64,000 bases of DNA from NCBI RefSeq assembly GCF_003052605.1, contig NZ_QASO01000129.1:1-64000 (forward strand), written 5' to 3'. The stretch's first letter is position 1. Every line of letters starts with the position of its first letter. Shown here in pieces: positions 17,490 through 23,554 of the stretch. A model generated the notes under the pieces. That model saw only the letters and a list, made by a program, of their open reading frames with translations, had not been told where the DNA came from and made no database searches. Source of the DNA: Ectopseudomonas oleovorans. Lineage in GTDB: Bacteria > Pseudomonadota > Gammaproteobacteria > Pseudomonadales > Pseudomonadaceae. The position numbers were made by a program, and so were the translations under genes.

Positions 17490-17518
17490 TTTCTAGCTCG
17501 AATCGAGCTATATATAAT
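17490..17518 (+). promoter_or_regulatory. Promoter with perfect palindromic operator
   Basis: A perfect TATAAT (17513-17518) is preceded at 17 nt by a weak -35 (TTTCTA, 17490-17495). The spacer is almost wholly a perfect 17-bp palindrome, TAGCTCGA-A-TCGAGCTA (17494-17510), placed as a classic repressor site. It drives the genes at 17569 and 17887. The nearby TrfB-like or helix-turn-helix proteins are candidate binders. Confidence 0.65.
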
Positions 17519-17568
17519 GAACCCAACAGCGCGGCACACAGCCAGCACTGATCCTCGGGAGAGATGAA

Positions 17569-17883
17569 ATGAGCAAGCACGTAGACATCACCATCGATTA
17601 TGGCCGCGGCGTTTCCAAGTCGGGCAAGCCGTACAAAGAAGTCACCGCCAACACTGTGGAAATTGGCGCTGACGTTGTAGTTCGAATTGCCCGCCCGGAT
17701 CTGATTGACACCACCGGTATGAGCCAGCGCGAAGCCCGCCGTGCCACCGGTAATGCCATCAATACCCACTTCGACATCAAAGTCGTTGGCCGTGTGACCG
17801 GCCTGGGCGAGGCCTACTACACCGACGGCAGCTGCGATGCCACCCTGGTGCAGCGCGCTTACTACGAAGTGATTGAGGGCTGA
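17569..17883 (+). CDS. Phage accessory protein, unknown (104 aa)
   Basis: Begins MSKHVDITIDYGRGVSKSGK. Predominantly beta-like pattern with no signal peptide or membrane segment; I recognise no family. The ATG follows GGGAGAGATGAA, so the ribosome binding site is good. It is the first gene after the palindrome-controlled promoter and is followed 3 nt later by the 222-residue helix-turn-helix gene, the layout of a cargo gene with its own regulator. Confidence 0.7.
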   Translation: MSKHVDITIDYGRGVSKSGKPYKEVTANTVEIGADVVVRIARPDLIDTTGMSQREARRATGNAINTHFDIKVVGRVTGLGEAYYTDGSCDATLVQRAYYEVIEG

Positions 17884-17886
17884 ACG

Positions 17887-18555
17887 ATGAAAGATTTCCG
17901 CTTTGGCCCATTTGAATTTCGCAAAACCGCCAGCATCAAGCTGGCGGGCAAAAACTCCAGCCGCCTGGTACTGAAATATGGCCAGCAGATGCTATCGGAA
18001 AAGACCCTGCCTGACGCCGCGACTCAATCAGAGGTCATCGAGGCATTTGCAGACGTGATTGCTCAATGGCGCCAGGCTTGCGCAGCAGAGCACGCCCCGA
18101 CCACCCTGAAGCTCGTAACACATAGCGGCGAAGTGCTGGCTACGGTAGCGACCCATGAACTACCAGACGGCATGAGCGGCTGCGTGCCCGACGACAGATT
18201 CCCGTACTGGCTGACAACTGTAAGCACACCCACGCGCGGCTTGCCCTGCTCTATCAATGAATTCCGCTCAATCAAAGCAGCCCCGCCGCTGAGTTGGGTA
18301 GCCGGCTTGTTGCCTGATGAAGTGCTTGCGACTGATATAGACGAATGGCGCGCGCCGACCAACTGGGAGATCCGGCATATCGTCGGCGAGGGATCACTGA
18401 CCGGCATATCTGGCGCCCACGCGGCAGCGCTGGTGGGCATCTCACCGCAGAATTTCCGCAAATACACTGCGGCCGAGGGCGCCAAAAACAGACAGAACAT
18501 GAGCTATGCAGCATGGCACCTGCTGCTGCACAAGCTGGGAGTGAAGGCGGCGTGA
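17887..18555 (+). CDS. Protein with C-terminal helix-turn-helix-like domain (222 aa)
   Basis: The N-terminal 150 residues are unfamiliar (MKDFRFGPFEFRKTASIKLA...). The C-terminus (WRAPTNWEIRHIVGEGSLTG, AALVGISPQNFRKY, MSYAAWHLLLHKLGV) fits a helix-turn-helix module I associate with proteobacterial phage and plasmid regulators. It is last in the accessory operon and lies 100 bp before the CRISPR-like repeats. A link to anti-CRISPR-associated (Aca) regulation is conceivable, but the protein is larger than known Aca proteins. Confidence 0.65.
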   Translation: MKDFRFGPFEFRKTASIKLAGKNSSRLVLKYGQQMLSEKTLPDAATQSEVIEAFADVIAQWRQACAAEHAPTTLKLVTHSGEVLATVATHELPDGMSGCVPDDRFPYWLTTVSTPTRGLPCSINEFRSIKAAPPLSWVAGLLPDEVLATDIDEWRAPTNWEIRHIVGEGSLTGISGAHAAALVGISPQNFRKYTAAEGAKNRQNMSYAAWHLLLHKLGVKAA

Positions 18556-18655
18556 AAGTGGCGCCGAGCGAAAGATTTTCATATCCGCTATAGACCTGCC
18601 AAGGAAATGTGATAGCGTGAAGCCTCTGATGAATATATGCGTATTGGCTTTGGCC

Positions 18656-18731
18656 ATTTACTGCCGAACAGGCAGCTCAGAAATATGAGCTACGCATAGT
18701 TTTCTACACTGCCGAACAGGCAGCAAAGCCC
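18656..18731 (+). CRISPR. CRISPR-like mini-array: two type I-F-like repeats and one 20-nt spacer (candidate Racr)
   Basis: Repeat 1 (18656-18683) reads ATTT-ACTGCCG-AACA-GGCAGCT-CAGAAA, matching 24 of 28 bases of the E. coli-type I-F repeat as I recall it. It keeps the 5-bp CTGCC/GGCAG stem, 5-nt loop and AGAAA handle end. Repeat 2 (18704-18731) keeps the ACTGCCG-AACA-GGCAGC hairpin but then runs into the terminator. The spacer (18684-18703) is 20 nt against the usual 32, giving a 48-nt period instead of 60. Cas6f/Csy4-type cleavage after position 18675 would leave the 8-nt handle CTCAGAAA. No cas genes are nearby. Best reading: a phage crRNA mimic (RNA anti-CRISPR) or mini-CRISPR. Alternative: structured 3' end of the operon mRNA. 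Confidence 0.75.
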
Positions 18732-18753
18732 CGCCATGTGCGGGGCTTTTTTA
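18725..18753 (+). terminator. Rho-independent terminator after the CRISPR-like unit
   Basis: A stem of AAGCCCCGC / GCGGGGCTT with a 5-nt loop is followed by six Ts. Its stem begins within the degenerate 3' part of repeat 2. It ends the plus-strand accessory operon just before the convergent spanin gene, so the operon transcript, or an independent small RNA, ends with repeat-spacer-repeat-terminator. Confidence 0.9.
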
Positions 18754-19266
18754 TTGCCCGGTTAATCCGTCATATGCCCTCTCACACGCCGCACCGGCTA
18801 TTCCTCGCTGGTCGGCGATGCCAGCATAGAGTTGAGCAGCCGCTCCAAGCCGGCCGAACATGTCGGCCTGCATTCTGGCGGCGCTGTCGGCTGCCTGGCC
18901 GAGCTGGGCAGTGATGGAATTGCCGGCGTCACGACTGCGTTGCTCAGCGGCTGCGAGGCGCTGCTGCAGGCGCTCAAGAGCGCTGTCAGCACGGGCAGCA
19001 TCAGAGCGAGCTTGATCCAGTTGTTGCTGGGCTTCTGCATCTGCTTTCTCCGTCGCGGCCTGGCGCCGCTGGTTTTCCTGAATGACGAACACGGCAGCAC
19101 GCCGGTCGCGCTCGGCCACTTCGGCGCGGTAGTCGGCCAGTTCGCGCTGTGCACCAGCGGCTACAGACTGAGCCGATGACACCCGAATCTGCTGCCAACC
19201 AGCTACAACGGCGAGAGCGAGCGCCCACCATGCCCAGCCGGGTACCAACTTCAGCCAGGCTGTCAC
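18751..19266 (-). CDS. Rz-like inner-membrane spanin (DUF2514 type)
   Basis: A 171-residue protein with one N-terminal TM helix (about 8-25: PGWAWWALALAVVAGWQQIR) followed by a long periplasmic coiled coil rich in Ala, Gln and Asp. This is the i-spanin architecture and fits DUF2514. It joins inner and outer membranes in the last step of lysis. The GTG start overlaps the endolysin stop by 3 nt. It is the last gene of the late operon and carries an o-spanin candidate in another frame. Confidence 0.85.
   Translation of the reverse strand: MTAWLKLVPGWAWWALALAVVAGWQQIRVSSAQSVAAGAQRELADYRAEVAERDRRAAVFVIQENQRRQAATEKADAEAQQQLDQARSDAARADSALERLQQRLAAAEQRSRDAGNSITAQLGQAADSAARMQADMFGRLGAAAQLYAGIADQRGIAGAACERAYDGLTGQ
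18798..19040 (-). CDS. Nested Rz1-like outer-membrane spanin lipoprotein
   Basis: In the alternate frame inside Rz, an 80-residue product begins MQKPSNNWIKLALMLPVLTA and continues LLSAC, a textbook lipobox (cleavage before Cys), then a Pro/Ser-rich mature part. GGAGA lies 7 nt before this ATG. An o-spanin embedded in Rz is the lambda Rz/Rz1 arrangement. Evidence is the signal peptide, lipobox, ribosome binding site and position; no homology was tested. Confidence 0.65.
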   Translation of the reverse strand: MQKPSNNWIKLALMLPVLTALLSACSSASQPLSNAVVTPAIPSLPSSARQPTAPPECRPTCSAGLERLLNSMLASPTSEE

Positions 19267-19769
19267 GACATCACCTCAGCCAGCGCCTGCCCATACAGCG
19301 CCGGCCAGGTCGACCGGTGCGGCTTGCCAGGCCGCCACGTGCGCACGTACAGCTGCCAGGCGCCGTCAGCGTCACCCAGGCGCGGCAGGCGGCCGGGATC
19401 AGTCCACAGCAGCAGGCGAGCCAAACCAGCGGCCAGCACGTCATCGTGCTCGATGGCGTCCCATACCGCCCGTGGCGACGGATCAACACCGCGCACAGCG
19501 CACAGACCAACGGCCAGATCGCGCACGCGGTCATCGTGGTAGCGCAGCAGGCCGGTCACCATCCCGCCGCCCAGCTCTGCCTGCCAGAACGATTTAGCCG
19601 GCCCGGTCGGTCTCGGCGGCGAGCCGACCAGCTGGCGGCGATGCTGGAAGCGCGACTCTTGCAGGCCGATGGCGAGCAGCATCACCTCAGCCTCTGCCGA
19701 TGACATACGCGCAGGCAGCAGGGCGAGCGCAGGCGTGATCGCCTGTTCGCGGATCTCGTTCAGGGTCAT
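19263..19769 (-). CDS. Probable phage endolysin (lytic transglycosylase-like)
   Basis: A 168-residue protein beginning MTLNEIREQAITPALALLPA. LLAIGLQESRFQHRRQ supplies a candidate catalytic Glu in the QESRF context, typical of transglycosylase/lysozyme-like folds, and GPAKSFWQAELGGGMV follows. CGGAGA precedes the ATG at 19769. It lies directly before Rz, where the muramidase belongs. The enzyme class rests on this motif and the position. Confidence 0.65.
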   Translation of the reverse strand: MTLNEIREQAITPALALLPARMSSAEAEVMLLAIGLQESRFQHRRQLVGSPPRPTGPAKSFWQAELGGGMVTGLLRYHDDRVRDLAVGLCAVRGVDPSPRAVWDAIEHDDVLAAGLARLLLWTDPGRLPRLGDADGAWQLYVRTWRPGKPHRSTWPALYGQALAEVMS

Positions 19770-19785
19770 GGTTTTCTCCGGGCGT

Positions 19786-19807
19786 AAAAAAGCCCACCGG
19801 AGTGGGC
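19786..19807 (-). terminator. Rho-independent terminator before the endolysin
   Basis: Read on the minus strand, GCCCAC/GTGGGC with a CCGG loop is followed by six Ts. It lies between the small tail gene and the endolysin, so lysis genes are reached only by antiterminated or read-through late transcription. Confidence 0.8.
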
Positions 19808-19825
19808 GGTTACTCGCTGTAGTGG

Positions 19826-20062
19826 TTACACGTCTACGTCGTAATGCGGCAGGTCCGGCGCCGGGCCGGTGATCGTGCCGTCGGCTATGTAGGCCTTGCT
19901 GTTCACCGGCACGTCGACACCGCGAACGGTGACGCGGGTGCCGGTGCGTAGTTCTACCTCGCTTAGCCCCGCCGTGGTGTTGATGCTGCGCACGATGGCC
20001 ACCGTGCGTACGCCGCCGGGTAGCAGGCCGATGAAGCGCTTCCATGGATTGATAGTCGCCAT
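19826..20062 (-). CDS. Small late structural protein, unknown (78 aa)
   Basis: Begins MATINPWKRFIGLLPGGVRT and is rich in short beta-like stretches (VAIVRSINTTAGLSEVELRT). Its ATG shares one base with the stop of the large tail-tip gene, so translation is coupled. Genes of this size after the tail tip often encode assembly or host-recognition accessory proteins. No family recognised. Confidence 0.7.
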   Translation of the reverse strand: MATINPWKRFIGLLPGGVRTVAIVRSINTTAGLSEVELRTGTRVTVRGVDVPVNSKAYIADGTITGPAPDLPHYDVDV

Positions 20063-21819
20063 CAGTGGTGCCGCTCCAGTCTGATCTGCTGCGATACGCG
20101 CACGGCTCCAGTCCCCTCGGCGCTGATGTCCACGCCGAGGCACAGGCCTACCCACGCGCCAGTTTCCTCGGGCACGCGATACAGGTGCGCCGGGAGGATC
20201 AGCCCGACGCCATGGTCATCGGTGAACGGGAACAGCGGGATGGTCACGCTGACAATCTCGATGTTGCCGCCCTTGCTCAGCTCGTGCGTGCCGCGCGCCT
20301 GGTTGGCCGGCTGGTCGGTCAGCCAGTCGTCGAACACATCGGGCGTTGGGTTGTCGCCAGCCGTGCCGGCACGGCGCACGAGCATCGAGCAGCCGACCGA
20401 GGTGCCCGAGGTGTAGCACGCATTCCAAGCCGGTTGCGGCGTCCACTCGCCGCCGAGGTCGGTCATCATTGCGGGCGGAATCACTCGCGTGATCGGCGCG
20501 TCGACGTCATTCCACTGCCAGGGCGGCAGCGGGTAGCGCGGCACGATGTCGAGGTGATCACTATCGCGGGCCGGCAGCACCACCCCGCCAATGGTCTCGG
20601 CCAGGCGCGCGATTACCTGCATCGCCGTCTGGCTCTGATAGCTCAGCGCGCCGGCCGGGAATGTCCAGTCTGTGGCCGTCCAGCTCAGTGTAAAGCCAGT
20701 GTTCAGCAGCTCGGCCTCGGCCGCCTGGGCGGCGTTGATCTGCGCCGCATTCAACCCACTGCGCAACGGCGCGTAGGGCGCGGCCAGCAGCTGGCCGCGC
20801 GTGGCGCCGGTGATGGTGTAGGCCTCGGCCGGGAACTGCTGTTTGCGGCTGTAGCGCTCGACGAGCACCACCCACTTCCAGCCGTTCACATCCAGCTCCA
20901 GCTCGCCAGCGCCCTCGGCGTCGGGCTGCACCAGCTCCAGCGCCGCGCGCGTGAAGATGTCGGCACTGAACGTCCAGCTGAAGCTGTCCGCATCCAGCCC
21001 GATCTTGATGTTCTTCGCCTCGATAGGCGTGCGCGACGGCAGCGCCACGAGGTTGACGGTGTTCGCAATCATGTAGGTATCCAGAATGGTCGGATCGGGC
21101 GGCGGCTCCGGCAGCGGTTTGACCGAGCCGGGGTAGTCGACATAGGGCATATCAGTCAGCACGCCGTCGACCTGACGGGCCTTGCCCCATGGCAGGGTGC
21201 GCCCGAGGTTTAGCCGGCGCGCCGACTGCCAACGCACACGGGTGCGACGCATGTCGGTCGGCTGAATCGCGGGCGTTTCCGGCACGTAGCGGAAGTCAAA
21301 GAAGACCTCGGGCGACGTGCTGGGGAAGTACGGCCGGCCGCCGAACTCGAACACCAGCGCTCCGGTACCGGGCACGTAGAGGCTGTCCTGAAGCGCAGTC
21401 GCTGCATTGAAGCGCGGGCCGTATTCATTGACCCGCCGATGCCCCGCCGCCACCGCCACATCCTTGCGCGCCGGCTTCGGGTTGTAGATCAGCCGCAGGC
21501 GCAGGTCACGCGGCTGTATCGTGCGATCCCAGCCGCTGGCCACTGCCAGGTCTTTCGCCGGCACCCGGCCCCAGGGCTGTGCGCTGGCTTGTGCATCGAG
21601 CATGCCCGCAACACCCCAGCGCCCCGCTTGCAGCACATCCAGCGCCGGCACCCGCGCCCAGGGCACGACTGTTGCGCGGCGATCCGCAACGCCAGCGATA
21701 CGCCAGTTGGCAGCGGCACGGCGGTCGGCCTGGCGCAGTGCGTCCCAGGGAATTGCAGACGCAGCGCGGTCGGCCGAGGCCGCACGGCCCCAGCCCCCGC
21801 CGATTGAAACGCTGATCAT
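20062..21819 (-). CDS. Phage tail-tip/hub protein (585 aa)
   Basis: A late structural protein. The N-terminus has Trp/Arg-rich repeats of the form PW-x-R-V-P (around residues 25-100). The middle (NIKIGLDADSFSWTFSADIF) and C-terminus (TMQVIARLAETIGGVVLPAR-like segment, YPLPPWQWNDV) resemble tail-associated hub proteins of siphoviruses. It is flanked by the small protein at 19826 and the tail protein at 21819, with 1-nt overlaps on each side. The function is inferred mainly from module position. Confidence 0.6.
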   Translation of the reverse strand: MISVSIGGGWGRAASADRAASAIPWDALRQADRRAAANWRIAGVADRRATVVPWARVPALDVLQAGRWGVAGMLDAQASAQPWGRVPAKDLAVASGWDRTIQPRDLRLRLIYNPKPARKDVAVAAGHRRVNEYGPRFNAATALQDSLYVPGTGALVFEFGGRPYFPSTSPEVFFDFRYVPETPAIQPTDMRRTRVRWQSARRLNLGRTLPWGKARQVDGVLTDMPYVDYPGSVKPLPEPPPDPTILDTYMIANTVNLVALPSRTPIEAKNIKIGLDADSFSWTFSADIFTRAALELVQPDAEGAGELELDVNGWKWVVLVERYSRKQQFPAEAYTITGATRGQLLAAPYAPLRSGLNAAQINAAQAAEAELLNTGFTLSWTATDWTFPAGALSYQSQTAMQVIARLAETIGGVVLPARDSDHLDIVPRYPLPPWQWNDVDAPITRVIPPAMMTDLGGEWTPQPAWNACYTSGTSVGCSMLVRRAGTAGDNPTPDVFDDWLTDQPANQARGTHELSKGGNIEIVSVTIPLFPFTDDHGVGLILPAHLYRVPEETGAWVGLCLGVDISAEGTGAVRVSQQIRLERHH

Positions 21820-22598
21820 CAGATGACCTCAATAGGCACGGGCCCATGGGCGATTGGCTGGAAGTAGCGCCGGGCGACCGCACGAGCAGTGCCCAGCGGG
21901 CGGGATGGGTTCTCGCCCACAGCCGCCCACCACTCGGGCTCTGTCGACGGCAGCTGGCCGGCGTCGGTGATTTCATACACCCAGCCGCTGTACTGCGTCG
22001 GGCGAATGCGTTGGCCCACCTGCACAGCCAGGTCAGCGACGAACTGCACGCCGTAGTCATCGACGCCAATGGCGTAGACGTCGCCGCCCACCACCCGCAC
22101 GTCGATGTCCCCGCTGCCGCCCGGCGTTGGGCCATAGCCCGCCAGGCGCCACTCGCCGTCAGCAGGCCGCTCCAGCAGCACCACATCGCGGCTTGCAGGC
22201 ACACGCTCTAAGCGCACCCGCGCCGAAACCTGGGCAGGCTCGCCAGCCGCCCCACCCTCACCACTGGTGATGTTGAACGTGTACACACCAGACGCCTCGA
22301 AGCGCAGGTATGCGGCGCGAGTCCGGCGCGGCAGCTCATTATCCACGGCGTAAACCAGCCACTCCCCCTGCGCGAGCAGGGTTGCCAGATCGACAGAACG
22401 AACCGCAGTAAATTCACTGCCAAAAAAGAACAACCCGACAGTACCCACAGTTTCCCAATCACGGGCAATAGTGAGTCGTTTAGTGTTGGCCGTAACAACG
22501 CCATCCCGCAGCAGCCGAAACGAAAGATCAACCCGAGGCGGCCGCGTATAAGACGGCACGACCCGGCTATATGGGATTGCCGCGGCCACCATTACCAA
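21819..22598 (-). CDS. Phage tail-tip protein (259 aa)
   Basis: Starts MVMVAAAIPYSRVVPSYTRP. A beta-rich region (RVDLSFRLLRDGVVTANTKR...) resembles a fibronectin/adhesin-like domain, followed by a Gly-rich stretch (YGPTPGGSGDIDVRVVGGDV). It overlaps its neighbours by 1 nt and 7 nt. Probably part of the tail tip or a receptor-binding accessory. No specific family recognised. Confidence 0.55.
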   Translation of the reverse strand: MVMVAAAIPYSRVVPSYTRPPRVDLSFRLLRDGVVTANTKRLTIARDWETVGTVGLFFFGSEFTAVRSVDLATLLAQGEWLVYAVDNELPRRTRAAYLRFEASGVYTFNITSGEGGAAGEPAQVSARVRLERVPASRDVVLLERPADGEWRLAGYGPTPGGSGDIDVRVVGGDVYAIGVDDYGVQFVADLAVQVGQRIRPTQYSGWVYEITDAGQLPSTEPEWWAAVGENPSRPLGTARAVARRYFQPIAHGPVPIEVI

Positions 22599-23554
22599 AA
22601 CCTCGGGTTAGTTGTAGCGAGGAAAAATGGCGCATGACCGCCATACCGAACAGTTGGCAGATAGCTGTGGCCATCACCCAGAGGGATTAAGGTGTTGGCT
22701 GAACGCGATGAAATTCCAGCCGGAACCCCTAGACATATAACCGAGGCATACGGGTTTTTGCGTAACAACCGGACATCCGCGCACAGCCCTCGGAGCATGC
22801 CCCACACGCCAACACACTGCCATGACAGCTCGCACAGAATTGCGGAGGGTAATACCGCAGCACTGGTCGTATCAGCATACTGTGCCGATGCGGTTAATAC
22901 ATTCGTATCAATCGAAAGTGCCGCACTGCCAACCAGCAAACCAGTGCTCGGATTATAGAGCGACGTAAAGCCAGCGGCACCGAAAAAGCCAGAGACCGTG
23001 TTATAACTTGCATTCGCTAAGTTTTGCCCGCCGCACGCGATGAAGTTTCCGTTTGAGTCATCCCCCACATACAACGGCCCAGGCTGATACGAAAGCCCGG
23101 CGGTCGGCCCCCAAGCAACATCGCTAGTCCCTGGCGAAGGGATAAATATGAAGGTCTTGCTATCAGCAATTAGCGCCCACGTAGAGCCAGAAGAGGCCCC
23201 GACCAAACTGGCCAGCGGATAGCGATGCGGCACAGAACTATCCGACGCCGTACCGGACTTCAAGCCAGCCCCTGCCAGCGGCCCGGTATAGGATGCAGAA
23301 AGATAGACCGTAACCAGAGCCGAGGACTGCAGGTAGAAGTGGACGTAGCCACTGCCTGGGCCGTTGGTCAGCGCCAAAAAATTGGACGCCTCCCCAACAA
23401 CCGTCCAGCCGGCGCCCGGCAACAGTCCGTAGCCAGTAACCAGGCATGCCTTCAAGATATCCTTGAATGCGGTGAAATGGGCGTCCGAGGTGAGAGCCGA
23501 GTTGTAGACCAGCGCCGGCGCGCCGGTCTGATCACGGTGATAGACAGTCGCCAT
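22592..23554 (-). CDS. Tail protein, possible receptor-binding accessory (320 aa)
   Basis: Begins MATVYHRDQTGAPALVYNSA. Serine, glycine and aromatic-rich, low in charge, with pieces such as NGPGSGYVHFYLQSSALVTV typical of tail-fibre-associated proteins. It overlaps the 1,185-residue gene by 1 nt. Base composition is visibly more AT-rich (for instance 22690-23150) than neighbouring tail genes, as expected for host-range modules exchanged between phages. Confidence 0.6.
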   Translation of the reverse strand: MATVYHRDQTGAPALVYNSALTSDAHFTAFKDILKACLVTGYGLLPGAGWTVVGEASNFLALTNGPGSGYVHFYLQSSALVTVYLSASYTGPLAGAGLKSGTASDSSVPHRYPLASLVGASSGSTWALIADSKTFIFIPSPGTSDVAWGPTAGLSYQPGPLYVGDDSNGNFIACGGQNLANASYNTVSGFFGAAGFTSLYNPSTGLLVGSAALSIDTNVLTASAQYADTTSAAVLPSAILCELSWQCVGVWGMLRGLCADVRLLRKNPYASVICLGVPAGISSRSANTLIPLGDGHSYLPTVRYGGHAPFFLATTNPRFW

